Assembly (NCBI GenBank): GCA_027627225.1
Contig: CM051040.1
Location: 24,858,134-24,922,133, forward strand
Length of the DNA stretch: 64,000 nucleotides
Reading direction: 5' to 3'
Source: Congeria kusceri
Taxonomy: Eukaryota > Mollusca > Bivalvia > Myida > Dreissenidae
Made by a program: the position numbers and the translations under genes. Positions 37,270 to 48,912 of the stretch are shown here, one piece after another (the stretch's first letter is position 1; the number at the start of each line of letters is the position of its first letter). Below the pieces are notes generated by a model. It was not told the origin of the DNA. It saw nothing but the letters and a program-made list of their open reading frames with translations, and searched no databases.

Positions 37270-37515
37270 CACCACAACAGTAATCGAAAACTTGTTGGAA
37301 TCATAATGACGTCATAATACACAAAACTTGTGACGCTTCAGCATATCTCGCGCATTTTTTTTATTTATCGTTCAAAAGCATGAAATAAAAATAAAAGTTG
37401 TTTAATACACAAAATAATTCGTGGTCATAGAAACAGAATAGTTTCAATCGTGGCTGCGCCACTCGTGAAAATACTGTTTCTATGACCACTCATGAAATAC
37501 AATTCGATCTTACAC
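37270..37515 (-). repeat. Dispersed repeat carrying CRE site, copy 2
   Basis: Reverse-complement partner of 28441-28645. It also contains an internal foldback: GTGGTCATAGAAACAG at 37421-37436 and its exact complement at 37474-37489. Between them lies a second small palindrome, GTGGC-TGC-GCCAC. A CRE palindrome TGACGTCA is at 37307-37314. The foldback is absent or decayed in copy 1. Confidence 0.7.
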
Positions 37516-39191
37516 TGCATTAAACAAATATCCTCTATATCGTCAACATAATAACATGAACAATGCTGAATGACAATCATTTTCGTTCACATTGTCCCTT
37601 TAATAATAAAAGATACGCATTTGAAATTTTGGTCATGGATGTGAACATTATCTAAATTACAATGTACGTCGTGTTTTATTTAGAATATATTGAAGTGTGA
37701 GTAACAGAACATATCCATTAGCAAAATACATGGTTATTTCGGGAAAATTTATCAAAGGGGTGTCGAATAAAATGAACATTTAAAAATAAAGAAACGAAAT
37801 TAATAGCGATCATTCGATTACAAAAGTAGTGATATAATACGACATGCAAGTAAATTAAATGCAAATTAGTACTAATATTTCAGATAATCAGATACATTGA
37901 CTCTGACAAAATGTATTCAACAATGAACATGGACAATAGTATAGCTAAATATCATATAGAAGTTACTTTTGTACTGGCAGTACTGACATGAAAGTTAAAT
38001 ATTTAGAAAGCGGAATCGGCGTCAGGTATAAATATTGCGCTATAATTATCTGGTTGCTTAGCGTGTAACCTAGAAACAGTTAAGTGTTTAAGCGCTCGAT
38101 ATCTTGGCATGTACTTTCAAGCGAGAGACAAAGTTTCAAGAAGTAATAAGTTTCGTTCAAAATATATACAAACGCCTTGTGTTTTTCTAAACTATTATCC
38201 ACGTTATCAAACAAGCAGTTATCGCTCATATTTTGTATAACCAAATAAATTGAATTTATGATATATGTTAAAAAGAATCTCAATATACGGAAATAATAAA
38301 TGCGCTATTGGGTTTTAGTTTGCTTTGTTTAATAGGAGTTATTGCTGAAGATGCATAATCGTTTACATGTTTGATCTAGCAACTTTGTGTCTTTTATGCA
38401 ACCAATTGTTTTATCGCATTGAAACATAAAACATACTGTAGTATTAATTGTCAAATTAAATATTCCAAATGAGCATGTACTACGACTTCGTCATACCAAA
38501 TGTGTTAATAACAAACCGTGTTTTTACTATGCGTGTGCATGTAGTTTCATAGCAACATAATAACAGTGTCATCACGTTTATAAACGGTACTAGGTAATGT
38601 ATACCCCGAATTTACTAGTGTTCCAAACTAGCCTTGTAGTAAGTAACACATAATTTAAAACATACGGTTTGCGTGTTTATAGTCAAATAACATGTGCCAC
38701 ATACCAAGCACAGGAGGCCGACGCATGCATGTAATACACTGAACATATCGGTTATATTTTAACGTTTACAAATAAGAATTTAATGTAATCACGTTCTAAA
38801 CGTATTGGCCATAAACGATATGATGGCATTGCTATAATACCATTAATTGGAAAAAATAACTTCATGATCGGTGTATTTAATATTTATCATGGTTTGCCAT
38901 ATGTTCATTGTATACTTGAAATAATTTTAAAGGACGTCTTATATTAATATTTGCATTAACTGTCCGTTCGCTTCATGTACCAACGTATGTCTTCGTACAA
39001 ATAATACTAAATATAAATGATGTTAATTTGAATGGCCGCATATAAGTTTTACACTACTATTATTATGATAGCAAAGGCACTTCTGTTTATAGCAGGTATT
39101 TTACTACATTAATAATGAAACACTGGTAAAATCAAAACGTCGATGTTATATAATAAATAAATAAGAATAGTCGGGCCCAATTTGCACTTAC
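37516..39191. other. Non-coding stretch upstream of, or intronic to, the 39.2-kb exon
   Basis: On the minus strand this would be intron downstream of the exon at 39192-39217. No further exon with matching phase and a good acceptor was recognised. AT-rich, no arrays. Confidence 0.45.
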
Positions 39192-39217
39192 CAGTAATGT
39201 CCATGGTTCCACAACAT
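39192..39217 (-). CDS. 26-nt first coding exon, M-L-W-N-H-G-H-Y type (paralogue 2)
   Basis: ATG at 39217 on the minus strand, eight codons (M L W N H G H Y) plus TG, then a full consensus donor GTAAGT (39191-39186). An in-frame TAA lies three codons upstream of the ATG. It pairs with 35070-35095: same length, same phase, three of four differences synonymous, donors conserved in type but different in sequence. This is the pattern of two genuine first exons arising by duplication. The split codon starts TG, so the next exon must start with T, C or G to avoid a stop. The promoter upstream (39218-39300) shows no obvious TATA box. Gene not recognised. Confidence 0.68.
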
Positions 39218-41879
39218 AATGAATTACATCCGCAACGCTCCAGTGCAAGCAATGAAAAACTAAAATCGATTAGCAAACTATTCGATATCCTTGTTATCGT
39301 AATGCGTCGATAAGTCTGTTTAAGAAGTCGATAATTGCTTCTACTGCATCATCTACTGATCTATCTCGTTCTCAAACGCCAATAAACACATTGTCACACA
39401 GTCTGATCTGTTAAGCTATTAGATTTCACATGGAAGTTGCAACCAGTTTTACGTTTAAACTAAATTAAGATAAAAAGAGCTCAAAACAGAAATCCAAACG
39501 ATGTAATCGGATTTTCTATTTCCATGCCAGCCTCAAAGCAACTTATACATGCAGTTTAAGTGTTTATGGATTACGAATTGCTGCGAATCACACTCTTTTT
39601 ATTTGAAGTAAAGTTCAATGGATGGCATCTGCTCCTGCTCCAGAATGGATTTCGTAAGCATCTTCAAATGATATTAACATCTTTTTCTTTCAAACGAATG
39701 ATTCTGAGAGCTTTACTGTCTCTAGTAGCAGTACTAATTTAAACGGAGCGCAGGAATATCAAATGCATACATTTTACGAAAGACAAATAAATAATAAACC
39801 ACATCTCGTTGTCCGACTAGTACCATCCAAAGCAAGTTTTTTCTGGATTAAATTACAATAATTGACGACACGCTATGGGATTTATAACCACGCCTACTTA
39901 GGGCAAACACCGACAAAAAACGTTGACAGTATACGGATGTCCGTCAAACAATTAAGTCCTAGCTTTCTGAATGGCTATACACATTGTCAATCAAATTTCG
40001 GCGTATGGTCAATCACACTCTTAACGAATTCAATACAAGTAGAACCACTAAATGTCCAAATATCAGCACATGGAACTGTAGAAACTATACATGTATAGAG
40101 TTCAAAACCACAACATCAAATATATCAAACATGCAGGTACGCTGATAAGAACTGCGCACAAACCACACACTAAGGTGCGAATCTTCTGTGAGTATAAAAG
40201 ACGATGGACGATTCAATTTTTTATGTTTTGTTTTTATTTTCAGCAGGTGGGAATAGTGTATTCTTGGGTGGAGCATGAAATTAGTGTACGCTTGGAGATT
40301 CGAATCAGTAATACCAACGTCGTGAAATAGTTAGCTGCTAACCGTCTTGCTTTCAAGCAATCGTCGCTGCGTCGTAAACGCAATGAGATTGCGTACTTTA
40401 AACCATAGACGACGTTTCAAATATAATTATATTTATATCTACCATTTAATACAAAACAATGATCGTTGTATTAAACACCTATTTACATTAGTATCCAAGG
40501 CAAAATATGGATATATCTTGACCTTCGTAATATAATTAACATACAATATATTAAATTTTGATGTGTTTATGCCAAAACCATGTATCCATAGTTCAATTAT
40601 ACAACCGCATACTTGGTTATGTCTTAAACACATTAAATAAATCTATATACACTCAATTAGTTTCAATGAACTGCTTCAAGTAGTAGTATTAAGAATGACT
40701 TTTTCAAGTTTTAAAAGTCATTAAAAAAGAAGTGATTTGAATACTTACAATAGAAAACGATATCAAACTTAATAAAAATCAAATGTTTATAATACAATTA
40801 CACATTACTCTTAGTGCATTGTTTTACACTTATGTAATAAATAGCGTGCAATAACATTTAAAGTCTAGTACCTTGTCACAACACATTAAACAAAACATAA
40901 TAACAAACGTTGTGTAAGCAAAAGCATTTTTCAATTTGTAAGTGTGTTGTCATTATACTTAAGAAATACCTGTAATACACGGTTTGAATGCAATAACAAT
41001 TTACACTTATTAGGTTGTCTTATATTTCATTAATACCAAAATTTTTGAATGCAATAGATTTTACTCGTTGTGCGTTATTACACATTTATACGTAGTAAAA
41101 TACGTTTTGATTATACTCGTTATAGCAAATTAGGTAAAAAATAGCAGAAAATTCGTCTTTGAAATATTTATGTTTAGTAGCAGGTGCTAAAATACTTAGG
41201 CCTCTCATTGCCATACCTTTATGGCTGCTATAAATGCGTAAATGAACCCAGGTTACCTTGGCGTTCATGTTGTACCATGTTTATATGTTGGAAAACTGCC
41301 GTTAAGTATAATAGTTTTACCTGTATTTTCAATTACCGGGGAAGCTAGTTAAACTGGAAATGTTTTGATAGGTTGATAATTAGCATTACATTCAAGCTCA
41401 GTCCAGGATACAGCTTACTACAACTCAAAACAACTTTATTACTTAATTTCACTTATACATTAGGAAACCAATGTTTTGAAGTAATAACAAATTGACGTGT
41501 TTCAGTACAGAGTATTTGTACAATATGAATATTACTTATGTTTATTTAAAAACATATGTTTGCGTAAAAACCACAAAAAGTGCAGTCAGTGTCTCAAATA
41601 ACGAAAGCTTTTTTCATATTACAGTGGCAAACAATGCAACATATATTTCACAACGTATAATACCATCCACTACGGCAAAGGTTGTATTTTAACCTTTTGA
41701 ATTTTTTTGTATGTATCCAAAAAGTATAAAAAAACGTGTGTAAATCAATTTTTTGCATTTTAAAAAGAAAACACAAAAGTAAGCTGGACAGTCTTAAGTT
41801 AATGCTTTACGTATTAAACCATTACACTTCGACGCATATATTTATTTATATCGTATACTTTATCATTCGCAATACGGGA
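39218..41879. other. Mostly non-coding; possible splice-like signals at 40.2 kb
   Basis: At 40220-40246 on the plus strand there is a pyrimidine-rich tract ending TTTTCAG followed by CAGGTGGGAATAG, and GTGAGT occurs at 40190. The open plus frame (40091-40330) has no recognised domain. I see no partner, so no gene is called. The rest is AT-rich. Confidence 0.35.
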
Positions 41880-42110
41880 AGAATGCGGAGTGTAGAGTTG
41901 TGTCCAAAAATATGCAGCATAGGCCACTAAAACTCTGGCTTGAGGCATGTACATCTTTCATGGCTACAATTGTTTCACGGACACCTCGAGATTTTGGCTT
42001 AATCGTGGAAGAATCTTATTCTGAAAACCCTTGATTCCCAGCTGGGTGTAGTTCGTGATAATTGTAAAGAATTCCGAGATACCATGCTCGATGGCGGGTG
42101 TGTTCTTAAT
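41880..42110 (-). pseudogene. GC-richer segment, possible decayed coding or element remnant
   Basis: More GC-rich than its surroundings. On the minus strand two overlapping frames look protein-like: one has about 50 codons ending ...LPRLSQNLEVSVKQL and then TAG; another has RETIVAMKDVHASSQSF. Both are interrupted. The pattern suggests an old transposon or gene fragment, but no family is recognised and it may be neither. Confidence 0.25.
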
Positions 42111-43517
42111 AAGGCTTTACGATATTTAATAAAATGAACCGTTGTTCGTATACTAGTAAACAATAACTAAAAATCAACGAATACGCACTACTGTATTGTT
42201 CTCGCTACAAATCGTGTAGATTTATTTAGCGAGTCATGTTTTCAAAGTGAAATATTTGCTGATAAAATTTGATTGTTTGATGCATAACAACACTTGTTGC
42301 ATTATATTATACAACAATTTCGTCCATTTCTGATTGTGTACTTTTGTAAACAAACAATTTTATTATGATGCATTTTAGTGTGTTTTTTTTTAATGGCAAA
42401 ATTACAAGTAACTTTTGAACACTACCTATGATAACGCTTTCACCATTAACTTAATGGTATATGACGTCCGTATAATAGATGTCCAACATTATATCAAACA
42501 TACACCGAGAATACACAATATATTTAAAAGTCAAACGCGAACGAATACATGCATAGTCTTTTATGACATGAAAATTTGTATTACATTTCAAAATAAGTAT
42601 CACTATAGCTGGAACACCATTTAAAAACATACTTCGAAAATACAATCGAAATGTATTCATATAAATTGACGTTTGTGGTCCTTACACTTCAACTCATGGC
42701 AATTTTTAATTGCTTAACTTCAATGAAGTACTTTAGAAGTAATAACCGAAGTATACTATTCAAATTAATATAAATCGTTTCGGGGAATATTATCTACCTT
42801 TTTTTCCGACAGATGATTTGTTTGTTTCATAATACGACTTCAAGAAAAACCTTTCTTAACCGACTTTCAAAGAAAATAAAAACGATACACAGAAACAATA
42901 TTAATTTATGATACACTAGATCGGATATAAGCTTTGTGACTGGATCTGAATACAAATTAAAGATGCAATTCGAGAACCGGTACGATTTAAATGGTCTTCT
43001 TCAAAGTATTTAATATGAAATATTAAATTTTATTATTGTAAAAGAAACTTGTATGCATGTTAGTGCGTACATTAATGGTAATATACTGAGCTATAGATTT
43101 CTCACTATTTTAATTTTGAGGTTTTAATACAAAATATATTAAAATGACGAAAGTAAGTAGTAATGTTTTGACACAAATATACATTCTTGATTTGCTTGAC
43201 TAATATTAAGCAAATATTACAGATACAGAATTACAGATGGGCATAAAGATGTGCGTTTTTATTTTGTAGTTATGACTAAACGGTAAATGCATGCATAAAA
43301 CTATTACTTTTTTAAAAACACTATCAAATACAGTCATAAACCTTAATTTCAGTAAAGAAACGACGTTGCATAAGCTCGCACTTTTATTGAACCCGGTATT
43401 CCCGATTTAAAAAACACCGCGGCTTTCCCCCAATACAAGCACCTGATTCAAGTGTGCGCAAGCGCGACTCGACATAACTAATCTGTCATTTGATTATCCC
43501 AATTTCATTAAAATCAA
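42111..43517. other. Non-coding stretch
   Basis: AT-rich with no supported gene. Composition rises in GC from about 43380. Confidence 0.5.
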
Positions 43518-43575
43518 ATCCTAACATCGTTAGGATCTGAAGACATCGTATAACAGGTCACGTTCAAATGACCTG
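43518..43575. promoter_or_regulatory. Adjacent palindromes, one with inverted AGGTCA half-sites
   Basis: ATCCTAAC-ATC-GTTAGGAT (43518-43536) is a perfect 8-bp hairpin. Eighteen bases on, CAGGTCA (43554-43560) faces TGACCTG (43569-43575) across 8 bp. AGGTCA is the known nuclear-receptor half-site, although an 8-bp inverted spacing is not a classic one. They lie in a GC-richer region (43380-43900) without an open frame, so a regulatory segment is plausible. Confidence 0.4.
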
Positions 43576-45000
43576 CCGAACAACAAAACATCAGCCCTAC
43601 TGCGCCTTATGAAATTGCCTTTTGCACAACAATGCTTGGCCACGGTTTTTAAAAAGTGGTGCATTTCCAGCTGATCCTCTGGAATAAATCATTTACAGTT
43701 AATGTTCACGTGGATAACAATGGATGTAGTGGTACCTTAGGCGAGTAAACATCCTAAGTTCACGTTAATTTCGTGCATAGTATCTGTGGTTTATATATGA
43801 AGTTATACCGCAAGATTTTGAAGGCAACAGTTTGATTGGCTCCTACAAAGTTCATCTGAACGTGACCCCTAATGCGAAGTCACCATACCCAGTCAGCGGA
43901 TAATATAGTAGCGTCAGACTGGAGAGGATTTTATTGAGATTATCCTAAATATAAACAGCTCTATTTTTAATTACTCGATTGGTTATAGCGTCTCTGCAGA
44001 CTCTATAGATGTTAGGACGATAAACAGGATTAAAAACTATATAAAATCATTGTTTTTCAGGTAATTAATACTATACGTGTCTAATGTTTATATGTGTCCA
44101 ATAGGATTATGCAAGACATTCATGTATTTGTGACAATGTTCTTTAGTTGTTACGATTGGACCATTAGGAGTTCAGTCTCTTTAAGTATAGTTATAATAGT
44201 TTGAAGGTACACACAACCACATTTCTTCATTATGCAATGTATATTTGTAATAACAATAGCAAACAATGCATTCTTATAATTATAAAAGTGCAACACGAAT
44301 GCGTCCTTTACTAAAACTTTTACAAGCACGCACATAAAATTTACACAAGCATAACATAGGAAAAAGCGACTATGTTCAAAATACGTGGGCGATTATCTGT
44401 AGTTTATAAGTTGTTAATATTTTCAGCAGCTGGGGTAGCTGTGTTAACAGGTAAAATATGAGATCCTAACATGTTTTGCAGAATCTGAAGCGAAACATCG
44501 ATGTTGAAATGATGAAGGAAACACCAGCAAGTGCCGCAATGAAGCAAACTGATTATGAATAACAATTCCAATTTGAAATATAAATGCCCGGATGCACATT
44601 TTGCCACATTATTTAAAACCACTACAATATGACACATTATCAATAAAAAACGTTGACTGTTTCATTTATTTTTGTGAGTTTGTAATTTATGGTGTATCGA
44701 CATTTCATCGTTTTATAATGTATACGTGTTGTATTTTGCTTGATTTACGTTTAAGAAAACAATATCGTTTGCCATAAATCATAACGGTCGCAGACAATAA
44801 GTGGGAAAGTGCCGGATCGTTTGAATCGATGATAAAAGTGATAAGTTAACACGCTTATGTGCATAAGGTCAATATTAATGTGACCATTTATACCAGCAGT
44901 AGGGTAAAACGTATGCAAATTGCTAATTTGATTTTAGCAAAATATATACATATTTGATTTATTGTCAGCGAGTTAAATGTTTGAATCGCGATGCTATGAG
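43576..45000. other. Non-coding stretch
   Basis: 43576-43900 is moderately GC-rich and has no long frame. The remainder is AT-rich. No arrays. Confidence 0.45.
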
Positions 45001-45005
45001 GTTAA

Positions 45006-45386
45006 TTTTTATTTACACTTACATGTTTTGTGAATAATTCGTGGCCAAGTGTGAGGTTCGAGCGCACATACACCGGTTTAAACCCCCAATGCTGTGTGTG
45101 TAGTACATTTTTATCGAGTGCACCGGGATTTTCTCCCATATGGCCATCGCCCCCAGAAGACTTGTTAGTTGGGTTATGGGGGATAGTGCAAGATACAGGA
45201 GACGCCCCGTTCCAGAGGCGACCCTGGGTCTTTTAGTGCCCGGTGTGAAGCACCTAGTACACTGCACCTCGGTTTAACGTCTCATGCGAAAGAGGAGTTA
45301 GTAGGTTAGGGTGTAGCGGGGGCTCGAACCTGCGACCCCTGGGGTGTGAAGCCAGTGCGTTACCACTAGACCACGGATCCGCCACA
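45006..45386 (-). mobile_element. tRNA-derived SINE (Val-like head)
   Basis: On the minus strand the 5' end at about 45385 reads as a tRNA-related head. A-box-like TGGTCTAGTGGTAACGC is followed by an anticodon region whose loop TTCACAC gives anticodon CAC (Val), then a B box GGTTCGAGCCC. The stems contain mismatches, so it is not a functional tRNA. About 300 bp of GC-richer body follow, then a short A-rich 3' end (AAATAAAAAT) at about 45006. This head-body-tail architecture is that of a SINE transcribed by Pol III. The body family is not recognised. No clear target-site duplication was found. Confidence 0.78.
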
Positions 45387-45429
45387 TGCTTTGCATTGAC
45401 CGTTCCAAGGCGGTGACCCAGTTTTATTC

Positions 45430-45570
45430 ATGTGTGTTTTGTGTTTGTTATGTGTTTTTGTGATGTCATGTATATTGTTTTTGGCAATTGGTCACTTGAC
45501 ATAAATAAAGGACCTCGGGCTGCTAATAAGAATTCTCTCCTGCTGTCGCAACTGGAGTTTCGCTTTGTTT
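45430..45570 (+). repeat. Dispersed element copy without minisatellite expansion
   Basis: TGTCATGTATATTG, GGCAATTGGTCACTTGACAT, AATAAGAATTCTCTCCTG, AACTGGAGTTTCGCTTTGTT. It shares both flanks and the core with the 52-bp array element at 56780-57795, but has only a single core unit. Confidence 0.7.
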
Positions 45571-46867
45571 ATATTTATATAAATATTTATATATTATACT
45601 TACCGGTCTATAGGAATTAATGTTATACAACCCAAATAACCTCTCGTAGTAAGAGCTGCAACGTGTAGCCATAACTCGAGTCGATTTCGAATTATTATGT
45701 CTTTTAGTTGAATATTTCGAATCGATTTCCATCTAACAGGCTTGTTTCTGCATATATTGAACGACATGATGACTAGTACACTGTGCTTTCAACAGCAATA
45801 TACAAACAAAATAAAATATTTTAAGTATTAAACCGTTATTATAAAGCAATACACACATTATGAAAACTATCCAAAGGTGAAGATTGTTCACGACTAGTTC
45901 AATATACTAGTAACATAAAGCATTGCATAATAGCATTATCGATTTACAACTTTACACGTAAATACTAAATGTACACAAAAGTAACTTAAATTAACAATTT
46001 CATGACAAAACATCTATAGTTCAAAAAAGATAATCAAATCGAAATTTGTTGGTTAAGTATCGAAAATCGCATCAGGACATGTACAATCGATGTATCGAAT
46101 AAATCGTTGCAGCTCTACTCGTAGTTAAAATGAAGATCGAGCTAATGTGAATCACAAAGCTTTAAAGTTCACTGCGTGAAAGTAATACATCAATGCCAAT
46201 CACATAGCACTAAGCGCCGATGCGCATTGAAAAACATGATAGAACATTGGCGTTCGCATCTTCTGTGAGGCAAACGGGCAGGTGAATAGATACTTCTAAG
46301 TCTGTGTTTATACACGGGAGCAGCCTGGGACACTTTGTTCGCAGTTAAGCAAGAAGGATCACTTATCGCCCGGCTGACTTGGCGTGTATAATCGCCTCCC
46401 CACCAACGGTGTTCCCACTTGCAATTTACCGCTTAATAAAATGTAAAGTGTGCTCATTAACATCAAGGGTGAGCTTCCATGTGTAGTCCGTTCATACGGC
46501 GAAAGACACAACCTGGGGATTTGTTTTTTAAGCTTTCAATCGGAAAGCTTTTCAACCCTATCCGCAGGAAACTCATACAGTATTAGAGACACAACAATAG
46601 TATATACAGTATGCTATATTTTAACAAATGCTGACTATTTGACATAATGTATCAACATCTAAGGTCATATTTTCTTCGGTCCAATACATAACAAAAGTCC
46701 ATATCGTAAATTACCACGTAATTATACGTGGAAGACGAAAAACAGACAAGCTAATAATAAACTATAATACACGTGCTCAAAACTGATCTACCTGTTTACC
46801 GCACGTCAACTTGAAATGTGAATAAACGAACTATTATAAACTAGAATTGTCACATGAGTGACGGATA
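45571..46867. other. Non-coding stretch with a GC-richer part
   Basis: 46130-46450 is GC-richer, with CGCCGATGCGC and CCCGGCTGACTTGGCG, but holds no frame I would call. It may be a regulatory element. The rest is AT-rich. Confidence 0.4.
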
Positions 46868-47854
46868 TACCCCCACAATATGGCCTTGTCACAAAACTAT
46901 GGCATCCATTCGAAAGAAATGGACAGAGAGAGAATGCTTTAATTTGTGAATGGTCAAGAGTGTATTTGGACAAATTTAATTTCAATAACAGCCGTAACTC
47001 TGTCAACATTTAGTGGCTTGTAACCAAAGTTGAACTTAATCTGTATTATATGTAACACCTATGTACCAAAAATAATTTAAATATGTGAAGCCTTTCATGA
47101 GTTATTGTCCATGTTTTTCGGGAATTTAAGACTAAAAGGGGGGCCATAACTGTGTCCAAATTTAGTGGTTTGTAACCAAAGTCGAACATGACCTTTATTT
47201 TATGATGCTACACATCTGTACCAATAATTATTAAAATATCTCAAGCCATTGTTGAGTTATCGTCAGGAAACCATGTTTTTAGGGAATTTAAGTCAGAAAA
47301 GGGCCACAACTCTGTCAAAATGTAGTGGTTTGTAACCAAAATCGAACTTGACCCGTATTTTATGATGCTACACATGTACCAAGAATTATTTGAATACGTC
47401 AAGCCATTATTGAGTTATCGTCCGGAAATCATGGTTTTAGGGAATTTTAAGTCGCAAAGGGGCCATAACTCTTTCAAAATTTAGTGGTTTGTAACCAACA
47501 TCGAACTTGACCTGTATTATATAATGTTACACAAGTGTACCAAAAATTATTTGAATATGTTAAGCCTTTCTTGAGTTATCATCCGGAAACCATGTTTTTA
47601 GGGAATTTTAAATCGAAAAGGGGCCATAACTCTGTCAAAATTTAGTGGTTTGTAAGCAACATCGAATCTGACCTGTATTCTATGATGTTACACATGTGTA
47701 CCAAAAATTATTTGAATATGTCAATACTTTCTTGAGTTATCATCCGGAAACCCAAAACCAACAGACCAACAGACCGACAGACCGACAGACCGACGGACCG
47801 ACAGACCGACAAGCTCACTCCAATATACCCCCCTAAACTTCGTGTGTGGGGGTA
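46868..47854. mobile_element. TIR element of ~160-bp internal repeats, TA target site
   Basis: Ends are exact 10-bp inverted repeats, TACCCCCACA (46868-46877) and TGTGGGGGTA (47845-47854), each flanked by TA. Inside are five tandem units of about 155-165 bp, recognisable by GGCCATAACTCTGTCAAAAT, TTTAGTGGTTTGTAACCAA and GAGTTATCGTCCGGAAA. A GACAGACC-type microsatellite lies at 47758-47812. No coding capacity. TA duplication and short TIRs fit a non-autonomous Tc1/mariner-like element, though the clade is inference. Confidence 0.8.
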
Positions 47855-47879
47855 TAATAATAATAAATTTTATATCAAC

Positions 47880-48912
47880 TAGACATATGTCCGTAGGACA
47901 CGGATGCCCCCACATTCCGCTGGTTGTTATAAAACTCTGATGATGTCGGAAAAAATGCACCAAAATGTGCACAAGTTCACATGCTGATGAATATGTTTAT
48001 GAAGTTTCATCAGTCTAGCAGTGATACTTTTGAGTTACACACGACACAAATCCAAAAATGTCATTTTTTGCTAAAAAAGGGTCATAACTCCACTGATGAC
48101 GAAAAAAAACTGCACCAAAATACCCAGGTGCACAAATTCACATGCTGATTATTATGTATATAAGTTTCATCACTCTAGCAGTAATAAGTTTTGAGTAATG
48201 CGTGACACAAGTCCAAAAATGTCATTTTGCTAAAAAAGTGCCATAACTCTGCTGATGTCAGGAAAAACTGCACTGAAATACCCAGGTGCACAAGTTCACA
48301 TGCGGATTAATATGTTTATAAAGTTCCATCACTCTAGCCATAATACTTTTTGAGTTACACGCGACACAAGTCCAAAAATGTCATTTTTTACTAAACAAAG
48401 GGCTACAACTCTGCTGATGTCTGAAAAAGCGACACCAAAATACCCAGGTGCACAAGTTCACATGCTGATTAATAAGTTTATAAAGTTTCAACACTATAGC
48501 ATTAATACTTTTGAGTTACACGCAACACAAGTCGACAACTGTCATTTTTTGCTAAAAAAAGGACCATAACTCTGCTGATGTCGGAAAAAACTGCACCAAA
48601 ATATCCAGGTGCACAAGCTCACATGCTGATTAATATGTTTATAAAGTTTCATCGCTCTAGCAGTAACACGTTTTGAGTTACGCGCGACAAAAATGTCTGT
48701 TTTTTCTATAAAAAAAGGACCATAACTCCGCTTATGTCTGAAAAAAATTCACCAAATACCAAGGTGCACAAGCCCCGGTGCAGATGAATATGCTTATAAA
48801 GTTTCATCACTCTAGCAGTTATACTTTTTGAGTTACGCGCAACACAAAAAGCCGGCGGACGGACGGACGGACAAGTGCAAATCTATATGCGCCCCTTCTA
48901 AAGTGGGGTCAT
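47880..48912. mobile_element. Second repeat-built element abutting the first
   Basis: Left end GATGCCCCCACATT (about 47903) and right end AAAGTGGGGTCAT (48900-48912) are imperfect inverted repeats. Six tandem units of about 150-165 bp contain CATAACTCTGCTGATGTC, CCAGGTGCACAAGTTCACAT and TTTGAGTTACACGCGACAC. A GGAC microsatellite follows near 48857. Same architecture as the preceding element but different sequence; no coding capacity. Confidence 0.7.

Noticed and set aside
40405..40425. CCATAGACGACGTTTCAAATA, resembling the start of the MPSM exons in reverse
   Set aside because: Only about 17 of 21 bases match and no continuing frame or donor follows. Probably chance.
45295..45386. Functional tRNA-Val gene
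   Set aside because: Mismatches in the anticodon and T stems, and continuation into a long body with an A-rich end, indicate a SINE.
47721..47972. Minus-strand frame with SVGLSV-type repeats
   Set aside because: Translation of the GAC-rich microsatellite at the end of a TIR element.
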